Origin: Epinephelus fuscoguttatus
Taxonomy: Eukaryota; Chordata; Actinopteri; Perciformes; Serranidae
Direction: 5' to 3'
DNA: 64,000 nucleotides
NCBI RefSeq assembly: GCF_011397635.1
Contig: NC_064767.1
Span: 2,403,501-2,467,500, forward strand
A program made the translations under genes and the position numbers. The notes beneath the pieces are model-generated. The model searched no databases, was not told the origin of the DNA, and worked only from the letters and a program-made list of their open reading frames with translations. Each line of letters begins with the position of its first letter. Position 1 is the stretch's first letter. Shown piece after piece: positions 32,381 through 42,934 of this stretch.

Positions 32381-35300
32381 TGGTCTTGACCTTACTGCAG
32401 TGGAATGCAAGAAGTTTAATTGCGAATGGACAAGAGTTTAAGAAATATATTGATAATTTGAGAGAGAAACCTAATGTGCTTTGTATCCAGGAGACATGGC
32501 TGAGACCACAGTTGGATTTTATTATGAAGGGCTATTTTGCAGTTAGAAGAGATAGGGAATCTAGTAGAGGGGGAGGAGTTGCAACATTCATACAGAATGG
32601 AATGAGATATAAAATTATACAAATAAACACAGATCATGAAGCAATTGTGATTAGGGTATGGACGAATAAAGGTTCTATAGATATAGTTAACTACTATAAT
32701 CCATGTGAGAAATTAAGTTTAGATATATTGAATAATGTTGGGGGATTAGTGGAAGATAGTGTAATATGGTGTGGGGATTTCAACTCACATAACTCATTAT
32801 GGGGAAGCAATAACACAGATGCAAATGGTTTAGTTGTTGAGGAATTTTCAGATGATCACGGTTTGGTGTGTCTTAATACAGGGGAAGGAACACGATATAA
32901 TAGCAGGCAAAACACAGAAACAGCAATTGACCTGACGTTGGGAACCAGTGCAATAGCAGGTGTAAGCACATGGAGTGTGCTTAAAAATACAACAGTGGGG
33001 AGCGATCACTACCCTGTGAAGACTGTAGTTGGCACAGAGATTTGCTTTGAAAAGGAAAAGGAAATACCTAGATGGAAATTGGGAAATGCTAATTGGGATG
33101 CTTTCAAAAAGATCAGTGCAAGCAGATTTAATAAACTTCAAGAGGAGAACCAGGTGGACGTTAACATATTTAATGAGGACCTAGTTAATGAAATAATTCA
33201 ATCTGCTGAGGAAGCAATCCCTAAAAGCACAGGAACTAGACGTACCAAGAATGTGCCCTGGTGGAATGATGACTGTGGCAAAGCCATAAAAGCCAGAAAT
33301 AAAGCATTTAGGCAACTCAAAAAATCCCATTCTCAGGATGCTCTGATGCAGTATAAAAGGGCCCAGGCAATAGTAAGGAGAACAATAAGATCACAAAAAC
33401 GCACATTTTGGAGGCAATATTGCAGCAGTATTGGTAGTGAAGAACAACTATCAGATATCTGGGGCATGATTAGGAGAAGGGGGGGGGGGTCAGAAGAAAC
33501 TATGAATTACCAGTATTAAACAGTGGTGACAAAATGGCTATCAACAACTTGGAAAAAGCTGAACTTCTAGCCCAGACATTTAGGAAAGTTCATAGTTCAG
33601 ATAATCTCACAGAGGAAGCCAGGCAGAGTAGAAGTAAAACCTTAAGAAGGAACCCCAGCGTACTGGAGAAAATGGAGGTGTCAGGAGATCCGTTAGACTT
33701 GCCTTTTAGTGTGTTTGAGCTGAGAAGAGCTATCATTAGTGCTCGTCAAACTACCCCTGGGAAAGATGGTGTATGCTACAATATGTTGGAACACCTGACA
33801 GAGGATGCACTAGACATAGTGTTGAAGTTGTTTAATAGGGTTTGGGAGTGTGGTCAACTTCCCTCAGTGTGGAAACAAGCAATAATAGTACCAGTTCAAA
33901 AACCAGGAAAGGACTCATCAGATCCATCTAGCTACAGACCTATTGCCTTGACATCGCATCTATGTAAAATCATGGAACGAATGGTCACAGAGAGGTTAAT
34001 ATACTTCCTAGAAAGTAAAGCTCTTCTGTCCCCATATCAGAGTGGATTCCGTAGGGGTCGGAACACAATGGACTCTGTATTGTGCTTAGAATCAGACATC
34101 AGGAAAGCACAGACCAATAAGGAAGTGGTGATAGCTGTCTTCTTTGATGTTGAAAAAGCATATGACATGCTCTGGAAAGAGGGTCTTCTCATTAAATTAA
34201 AATCACTGGGAATTGGTGGGAGAGCGTATAACTGGGTTTTGGATTTTTTAATCAATAGGAAAATACAAGTAAGAGTAGGGGCAGAACATTCCAGTATTTA
34301 TGAGGTAGAGAATGGTACACCACAAGGTAGTGTATGTAGTCCATTGCTATTCAATATAATGATTAATGACATATTTTCCAATGTAGAACAAAGCGTAGGG
34401 AAATCTTTGTATGCGGATGACGGGGCTCTGTGGGCAAGAGGTCGAAATGTAGCTCATGTGAGTGGGAAAATACAAGCTGCAATACTTGAGGTGGAGGGGT
34501 GGGCAAGTAAGTGGGGGTTTAGATTGTCAGTGGCAAAAACACAAGTAATCTGCTTTTCAAGACGGCATAAAATTACTCCACTCTCACTAAAAACTGTATG
34601 GACAACATCTGGAACAGGTTAAAGTCATCAAATTTCTTGGGGTCTGGTTTGATGAGAAGCTTACATGGAGCACTCACATAGGGAAAGTTGTGAGTAAAAG
34701 TAAGAGGGTCGTGAATGTTCTTCGGTGTTTGGCAGGACAGGAGTGGGGAGCAAGCAGATCATCTCTACTAAATATATACTGGGCACTCATGAGATCAATA
34801 TTTGATTATGGGTGTATAGCGTATATGTCGGCAGCAGAGTCAAATTTGAAGAAGCTGGATGTTCTGCAAGCTCAGGCCCTAAGAATCTGCAGCGGAGCTT
34901 TTAAAACATCTCCAGTGTCAGCGATGCAGGTGGAAATTGGAGAGTTGCCTCTGCGAATTAGAAGAGTTAAGCTAATGTTGGCATACTGGGTCAATCTGCA
35001 GGGCATGGTGATGAACATCCTGCCAAGAATATCTTAGCAGACTGCTGGGAACACAATGAGACTAATTTCAGGAGTTTTGGTTGGATTGGTGACGTGAAAG
35101 CACGAATCATAGGACTGAGTAAATTGCAGTACAGCCCCACAGTCCCAATCTCTTCCATTCCTCCTTGGTTATTTCCTTTGCCAAATGTAGACCTCAAAAT
35201 ACAGCAAGAATTGAAGGAAAAGTCAGGGAAACATCCTATATGGCATATAGTCCAGAATTATTTTGACCAGTATTTCTCAGATTCAGTGTTTATTTTTACA

Positions 35301-36146
35301 GATGGATCCAAAGATCCAGACACAGGCTGTGCAGGAGCAGCAGTATATATTCCGGTGAGTGGCACACATATTAAGAAAAGGGTATCAGATCATCTTTCAG
35401 TATACACCACAGAACTGCTGGCTATACTATTGGTATTACAGTGGATAGAGGAGAGGGAAATACAAAAAACAGTTATTGCATCAGACAGTTTTTCAGCACT
35501 ATCAAGCATTAGATCAGGCAGATCAGCATTCAGGATGGACATAGTCAATGAAATATACCTAATAATGTACAGAATGCATGTTAAGGGCATATTCACAAAA
35601 TACATCTGGGTCCCTGCTCATGTGGGTGTGGAAGGAAATGAGCAGGTAGATATTCTGGCCAAGCAAACACTCCGAATTGCGCAGTTAGACATGAAAGTTC
35701 CACTAAGCAAAGCAGAGGTTAAATCATTCATTAAGAAATATACACAAACTACATGGCAGGAATATTGGGACAACAGCGAAACTGGAAGGCACCTGTATCA
35801 AATACAAAGGTATGTGGGTGATGGGAGGAAGGTGAGCTTCAAACGTAGGGAAGAAAACATTATAACACGTCTGAGAATAGGTCATTCAGGTCTCAATCAT
35901 ACATTGCACAAAATAGGCAAACACCCTACCGGAAACTGCACACACTGTAACCAGCCAGAAACAGTTGAACATGTACTACTTCACTGCAAGAAATATGACA
36001 CCCAGAGGGAAAATCTTAGTCAGTCATTAAGGAAGGCAAATCACCACGACTTTACACTAACAGGGCTTTTGGGGAAATCAGTAGGCAAGATACAATATGA
36101 CATTGTTAAGTACATTAAAGATACTGAGTTAGATAACAGAATCTAG
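32380..36146 (+). pseudogene. LINE ORF2: endonuclease, reverse transcriptase, RNase H; three frameshifts
   Basis: The polyprotein drives target-primed reverse transcription. The endonuclease has LLQWNARSL, CIQETWLRP, WCGDFNSHNSLWGS and VGSDHYPV. The RT (33534-34622) has YRPIALTSHLCKIMER, FFDVEKAYDMLW, GTPQGSVCSPLLFNIMINDI and the catalytic SLYADDG. RNase H (from about 35280) has FTDGSKD, TTELLA, SDSFSA and HVGVEGNEQVD, then a terminal knuckle-like CTHCNQPETVEHVLLHC. The frame shifts at an 11-G run (33479-33489), an A run near 34590 and a short G run near 35000. All are one-base changes in homopolymers, so the gene may be intact in the real genome. Confidence 0.88.
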
Positions 36147-36294
36147 TTTTTTTTTCTTCTTTGTTTTGTTTTGTTTTGTTTCCTGCCTTATCTCTTGTTC
36201 ACACTCCAGTCCAGTTGGTGGCGGTAATGCACCATGAGTTGGTTTGCCAACCGCCAATAAACCCCACAGAAGAAGAAGAAGAAGGTATTTCTGG

Positions 36295-38062
36295 ACTCCT
36301 AACTGCACTCTGTCTCATCAATCTGTGGACTTTATTTGTCTTCATGTGCGTCCATGATAAAGTAAGTGCAGAATGATTATTCCTCTGTCATAGTTTGGTT
36401 GAAGTGAAATGTGCCTTTCACTGCATTTTGCTATTTATGTACAATGTGTGCTGTGTTGCCGTTTTTAATGCTGATTGTAAAAGCAATTTCTCCCCAAATC
36501 TCCTTTGTATAAATGTAGGAATAAGTGATATGAGTGTCTGCATGTTTTTAGTTTCCCTGTTGTTGGTTTGCTCCTTTCGGGAGATTCATTGTTTCATTGA
36601 TTCTGGGTTCATTTAGAGTGTGTTTTTGAAGGTGGCTGCGCTACAGGTGTGTGCCAAGTCATGGTGGATTCCGCCACTAGAGGGCGCTTTACCAATATAA
36701 CAGGGTTAACAAGGGGCGTTTGATTGACTTGACAGTTGAATATTGATTGGTGCTGTCTCACAGCCTGAACTGCTGCCCGTTGCATTGAAATATTATGTTG
36801 GTGTGTCTGTTTGATTTTGGCAACCTTTCTAAATGTTTCAACCTTTGTTGTTCAGGTTGAATTGAGTAAGATAGTTTGTTGACTTCTAAATATGTATTAG
36901 GCCAGGAGCCAGGTCCAGCCCTCATGATGTTTTCTGCCACCTTTGTTTCATCATTACTTCCTGTTAGCCTGTATATACCCTGGGCCATCATAAGTTGATA
37001 ACCAGCACCCCCAGCTCGGGGCCGTTTGGTCTCAGGGGGCCTAAAACCCCTTTCTGGGACATGCTTCTGGTGAAATGCAAATATTAGTGCACTACGACGA
37101 CATAAATAGTCATACAAGTATGACATTTGGCAGGAAGTGTCCTGACACAAAGGGGAAAGTAGCAAAATAAGACTCTGGGGCTTGTTGACAGTTTATTTCA
37201 AAATATCACACACAACATCCCAAAAACCCCAAGTATTATTAACTTATCGTAAAATGAGTTTTACTTCTTGGAAATATATCCCTTAAATTCTCTGCTTTCA
37301 TTTTCTGTGTACAGAAGCACAGGTTCACAAATGTAGTCAAAGTTCCTTGTTGTGGATGAGAGCTCTGTGCATCACTGTGTCTTCATCTTAAGGAAATAAA
37401 GTGCAGTTAACAAATACTGGGGTCCTGTCAAATGCATTCTGTCCGATGCACCGCGGCGAATGTCCATCCTAAGAATCAGCTGTTAGAAACTGGATCAGGT
37501 GTGTTGTTACGCCCTACCTTTGGGCAACCCTGTGGGGCGAACACAACTCCACCACTCACCCAAAATAATCACGTAAGACACCTTTCAAACAATCAGATCC
37601 ATGGGATTTATTAAGAAATCTCAGACTGAGAGGCAGCAGGACCAGCAGTTCCTACACTAGAGGCCTCTCTCCTCTGCTGCTGTCAGTCAGTATGTTTCCA
37701 TGCACAGTTCAGTGGAGCTACAGTTACAGCTCCACTAGGACGTTTAACTGGACTACTGTCCTTGTCCCAGTATACAAGCACGGGAGAGGAATCCATTTAT
37801 TGACAGTAGTATGTCTGACTCCTCTACGATAGGTGGAGATAGGTCCCCTTTCAGCTTGTTAGTATTGGACCTTTTCATGTTTTCCTCCCGTCCACAGATG
37901 TCTTCTTCTTAATACGATTTGAGTCAGACTAACATGTTTACATGGATTTCAAAAGTCCGGTTTTAGTTAGACTGACACAATAATTCTCTATTTTTTAAAT
38001 CACAGACTTTGAAATTTATGGACTTAGTGAAAGTTAGAACAGCAATAATGATGTTTAAAGCA
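36295..38062. other. No supported gene
   Basis: Frames such as 36758-37165 (minus, 135 codons) lack domains. 37690-37980 resembles dispersed fish repeat material (GTTTCCATGCACAG ... ATGTTTACATGGA) but its ends are not defined. Confidence 0.3.
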
Positions 38063-38570
38063 AGAATTTGAATTTGAATTGATTTATTTAATAGGGACAA
38101 TGCACTTAACATAGTTTCATTACAAAGCATGAACCTGATGTGTTGCATATAGAGTTATAGCTACAGCTAATTTTCAACTCCTGTCCCTAGTTGGGCTTTT
38201 AAAACAAATACAACATACAAAATCACAATCCTATAAAAATACAATATACAAATACCCTATACAAATAATCCTGCACAAATACAAATACAACTTAGCCTAC
38301 AAAATTGAATTCAAAATCATCACAACTCTATACAACAATAGGAAGAGAAAAAGAAACAATATAAATTAACTACTGAAACTACAACACTCTAATAATGAGT
38401 ACAGCTCTGGTTTGCTTTAAGCCAACACTTAACTTTTGTTGTGAAGGTTTTCAGATTAGTCACTGATTTTATTTCAGTTGGTAATTAGTTCCATTGTTTA
38501 CAAGGAAAATGTCATCTAAAAGGAAAACTAAGTTTTAAACAACCTTGTGTGTGTACTACTCTTAAAAGCA
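38063..38570 (-). mobile_element. LINE 3'-end fragment
   Basis: On the minus strand it finishes ...GTGCATTGTCCCTATTAAAT followed by a TCAAATTCAAATTC tail. Tandem short tails of this sort end several fish LINE families. No frame is left. Confidence 0.45.
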
Positions 38571-38574
38571 TGTG

Positions 38575-38705
38575 CATATCAGTCTGTGGGGTAACCTTGT
38601 GGAATGGTCTTGATGAAGAAATCAAACAAAGCACTCGCTCTATACAGTTTAAAAACAGATACAAGAAAACACTTCTTGACAAATATAGAAATAAGGACCT
38701 CTAAA
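38575..38705 (+). pseudogene. LINE RT C-terminal fragment
   Basis: The plus strand reads SVCGVTLWNGLDEEIKQSTR and continues RSIQFKNRYKK to a stop at 38703-38705. G...WN.L...IK....L..FK..YK is the usual last segment of CR1/L2-group reverse transcriptases. It is in opposite orientation to the adjoining 3' fragment, so the two are separate or rearranged pieces. Confidence 0.6.
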
Positions 38706-38959
38706 CAACTCTGTTTACTTTCTGTATATATTTCTTATATTAAATGTCTGTTCCTTACATGAAACAATATGTATAATACACATGTAACTAACTGCATTCA
38801 CGGCTGGGTCATGGATCATTGAATATGTTACTGTGGTCGCATATGGGGAGTGATTGGGAAGGGACAGGACTACGTAAGCTTTCTGCTTCCTCCTGTTCCC
38901 TCTCGAACACATTATTTTGTTGTTGGTGGTTAGACAGTTGTGAAGTTCACCTGTGTTAT

Positions 38960-40120
38960 GAAGATAATCTACACTGTTCTAAAAACTGAAGGGAACACTC
39001 AATGGTCACAGTCTAACAGGAAGTCAGTTAAACTTCAGGGATATCAATGTGTCCATTCGGGAAGCACAAGTGATTGTGAATCAGTTTCAGCTGCTTTGGT
39101 GCAAATCAAAGTGACAACAGGTGCAATGGAGAGGCAAAAGCAAGACAAGCCCCAAAAAGGGAATGGTTTTACATGTGGTGTCCACAGACAGTTGCTCTCT
39201 CCTTATCCTTCCTGACTGATTCTTCTCTAGTTTGGTCTTCTGCTAGTGTCCTTGGCACTACTGGTAGCATGAGGCCGTACCTGCAGCCCAGTCAGGTTGA
39301 TACCAGATACCAGGAGACCGGCCGTTACACCAGGAGAGCTGGACAGGGCCGTAGAAGGGCATCAACCCAGCAGCAGGACCGCTATCTGCTCCTTTGTGTG
39401 AGGAGGAACAGGAGGAGCACTGCCAGAGCCCTACAACATGACCTCCAGCAGGCTACTGGTGTGCATGTTTCTGACCACACTGTCAGAAACAGACTCCATG
39501 AGGGTGGCATGAGGGCCCCACGTCCTCTAGTGGGACCTGTGCTCACAGCCCAGCACCGTGCAGCTCCATCATTCACCAGAGAACACCAGAACTGGCAGGT
39601 CCACCATTGGTGCTCCGTTCTCTTCACAGATGAGAGCAGGTTCACGCTGAGCACATGTGACAGGCGTGAAAGAGTCTGGAGACGCCGTGGTGAACGTTAT
39701 GCTGCCTGTGACATTTGTAGGGTTTGCACAGACCTCCATGTCATAGCCAACGGTACCCTGACTGCTGTTAGGTACCAGGAGGAAACCCTCAGAGTGATTG
39801 TCAGACCTTATGCTGGTGCATTGGGCCCTGGGTTCCTCCTGGTGCATTCGGCCCTGGGTTCCTCCTGGTGCAGAGGGCCCTGGGTTCCTCCTGGTGCATT
39901 CAGCCCTGGGTTCCTCCTGGTGCAGAGGGCCCTGGGTTCCTCCTGGTGCATTGGGCCCTGGGTTCCTCCTGGTGCAGAGGGCCCTGGGTCATACAGGCAG
40001 GCGGGGGCCGTACACACTACTGAGTCACATGAGATCAGATTTTTTGTGTGATTCTGAATCCAGCCCTCAGTGGGTTGATGATTTTGGTTCCCACTGACTG
40101 TTGTTACGTCATTTTGTTCT
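38960..40120 (+). pseudogene. Tc1-type transposase remnant
   Basis: The frame from 39269 ([20 protein letters not shown]) carries a helix-turn-helix N-terminus, [20 protein letters not shown] and [14 protein letters not shown], then the first catalytic block [39 protein letters not shown] follows after a deletion of the GGGSVMVWGG segment. Where the second catalytic motif (DNARPH) should follow GPGFLLVH, the sequence runs into a minisatellite (39826-39990). An upstream terminus-like CTAAAAACTGAAGGGAACAC lies near 38977. It is inactive. Confidence 0.85.
39826..39990. repeat. Minisatellite, 26-bp unit x about 6, in the transposase
   Basis: The unit is GGCCCTGGGTTCCTCCTGGT plus GCATTC or GCAGAG, alternating. 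26 is not a multiple of three, so the open frame cycles through GPGFLLV, ALGSSW and PWVPPGA. The unit is the transposase codons for GPGFLLVH, duplicated. Confidence 0.9.
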
Positions 40121-40194
40121 CAACAAGTCCTGTACAGACTGAACTATCTGTTCAGCAGTGAGACAGTTTCTCTAACAGGAGGAGACTCTCCCTC

Positions 40195-40745
40195 CTACAG
40201 AGAACACAGAGACACTGAGGAACCAAGTGACCAGACTCCAAACCCAGGATGAAGAGGTTCAGTGAATGTGGTTTTGAAGGTGTGGAGGTGGATCAGTGTG
40301 TCAGAGGAGACTCTGAAGAAGGACAGAGTGCCAGCAGGACAGTCCACATACACTGCTACTCTACCAGAGGAGGAGGAGGAGAAGGAGGAGGAGGAGGAGG
40401 AGGAGGAGAATGTTCGTCTGTTAATGTGCCACACAGAGTAACCACCATCATAGCAGTCCAGACTCCAGGACTGATCATTCCATCCAAACACACAGTCATC
40501 ACTGTCTCCTCTCCTCCTGATTCCTCTGTAACTCACTGATATATAAACTCTTCCTCTCCACTCGACCTCCCAGTAACAGCGACCAGTCAGACCAGTTCTC
40601 CACAGCAGCTGAGGCCAGGGGTCAAACCTGTCTGGATGATCAGGATATGACTGATCCTCCTCCACATGTGTCACCTTCCTGTTGTTGTCAGACAGTTTGA
40701 GGTCTCTGTGTACTGTGTTTGTGTCGATTGTGAGTTCACAGGAAT
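40195..40745 (-). CDS. NLR exon 12: PRY-SPRY (B30.2) domain
   Basis: The acceptor TCTCCATCAG is followed by [20 protein letters not shown] (PRY). It continues [31 protein letters not shown], the SPRY blocks [20 protein letters not shown] and [20 protein letters not shown], and ends [15 protein letters not shown] at TAG (40195-40197). A poly-serine run (about 14 Ser with one Phe) replaces the variable loop before GRVAVYVD. It is encoded by a GGA/TCC microsatellite at about 40370-40410. Confidence 0.92.
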
Positions 40746-42880
40746 CTGATGGAGAGAAGAAGACACGATACAGCTGCAGTTATTCATCTATCATCACTCT
40801 GATGATGACATCAGAGATTTGAATGAGTGATGTCACAGTTTGAAGATCAAATGAAAACACACTTACACTTCCTCAGACCTGGTGTCAACCATTGGACTCC
40901 AGGCTCCACCCTGAAAGGAGGAGGGGGGTCAGAGCAGCACTTCCTCTTTCACCATGGAAACATGGACATTACATCACTCTCATACACACAGCTTTGTTAT
41001 TGTCTCCACATGGACTGACATGTTCATCACTTATTATTAATCAGCTGATATTGTTTTAGTTCAGTGTACCTGAGCAGGTGGTGTTTCAACAGTTTACTGT
41101 GGGTTCATCACCACCACACAACACTTGACCATTACAGTCAGCTGATCCATTGTCAATATACAAGTATTGATTATTGGAGCTTTGAAACCACCTGTTTTAC
41201 TCCTGATGAGTGACCTCCTTTGTTTGTGTCATAATGACTGTTGTCTGTCACAAGTAAAGGAGACACAACCTCTGATGGAGGAGGTCGGGGTGGATGGTTG
41301 GATGGGTTAGGGTTGCTGTTCACATCCTGTCTCCTAGCAACAGTCAGCACTGGTTTTTATCATCTGTAATCTGGATATCAAATATTCCAGTCAAAGTCCA
41401 TCTGCAGCCACAGTGCACTGCCTGTTTCCCCATAATGTTGGTCCAGTTCTAAATAAAGCTCTTTGGTCTCTGACACACCACGTCCACAATCAGCTGTTAG
41501 TTCTTCATTGAGCGTCTGTGGCTGACTGTCACCTTTAGTTTCTGTGGTGAGTCCCACTACAAGTCCACTCTTATCAGCCAGGAACTCTCTGTCAGTGCAA
41601 AACAAACCAAATCCAGGTGAAGCTAAACTCCTTTTAAATCAGGAAACATTCCCATTATGATGACACCCATTGGTGGCAGATGATGAAGACCAAAACATCC
41701 CCCACTATTGTTTCATATGAGCCCACAAACCTGCAGCATGACCACATTGACACACGTCAACCCACCATGAACCTCCAACGTGTCAGGATACACCACTGTC
41801 CTATTATCCAATGTTGAAACAAGACAAGGCTCCAGAAACATTTCATCACCTTCCCTCCCTGTTTTGGCCCATCCTGGCTACTGTTCCCTGACTACTTGTG
41901 TCTGTGTTGATGGTCTGATGTGGGACACAAACAGTTTGATGAGTCAGTGTTTATCAGCTGTGGTTGTTTGAGGTCAGCTTGGTGTGTCAGGGTCATATGA
42001 GCCAGGCTGACAGTGTGACAGAGACAAAGTTTCCAGCTCTACCTCCTCTATCAGACTGAGTGTGTGTGGCTGCAGCAGGCCTCTTCATACCTGAGAGTGT
42101 CCAGTCTCCAGTGTGGATCCTTCAGTCCAGCCGACAGCAGCTTCACCCCTGAGTCTCCTGGATGATTGTAGCTCAGGTCCAGCTCTCTCAGATGGGAGGG
42201 TTTGGAGCTCAGAGCTGAGGCCAGAGAAGCACAGCCTTCCTCTGTGATCAGACAGCCTGACACACTGCAAACACACAAAACAACACACATGTCACATAAT
42301 GTGAGGGTGGGTACCACAGTACTGCCATACTGTCGCCTACTGTGGGGTTACATCAACATTATTACTGACTTTTTTCTAGTCCCAACCAAACACCCACTAA
42401 TGTCCACCAACTATCTGACAACATCACTGATTCCTCTCTGATATTTCAAGTTCCAGCAACAGAGAAAAAAACAAGATAAAACATGTTGATGGAAAGAGAC
42501 TGAAACACAAAACACAACTGGTTTGAAATCATATCAGCAGAGACAATCCTGTGATGGTTATGAGTTTATCAACTAATGTAAATCAGGATTTAAGTGGCCA
42601 TCAGTTGAACATGTTGATGAATCCTGACCTGAGAGTTTCCAGTGTACAGTGTGAACTCTTCAGTCCATCAGACAGAAGCTTCACTCCTGAATCCTTCAGG
42701 TGGTTGTTACTCAGGTCCAGGTGTCTCAGACTGGAGGACTGGGAGCTGAGAACTGAGGACAGAGCTTCACAGCTTCTCTCTGAGAGGTCACAGTCACTCA
42801 GCCTACAGAGACAACAATCAACAAGAAGGAAAAAAAAATTAATTTGTGTTCAAATGTAATCTCACTATATAATGACGAAA

Positions 42881-42934
<54 letters not shown>

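Larger units (their letters stand above)
31148..36283 (+). mobile_element. Full-length I/Nimb-type LINE with 11-bp target duplication
   Basis: The 5,136-bp element is flanked by GGTATTTCTGG at 31137-31147 and 36284-36294. It has a leader of about 51 bp, ORF1 with zinc knuckles, and ORF2 with endonuclease, reverse transcriptase and RNase H. It ends with a tail region (CAGTTGGTGGCGGTAATGCA ...) closing in (GAA)n, typical of I-clade LINEs of fish. RNase H after the RT and a CCHC ORF1 fit the I group. The perfect duplication and long frames mark a young insertion. Confidence 0.9.

Noticed and set aside
36758-37165. 135-codon minus-strand frame
   Set aside because: No recognisable motif; starts and stops look random in a repeat-bearing region.
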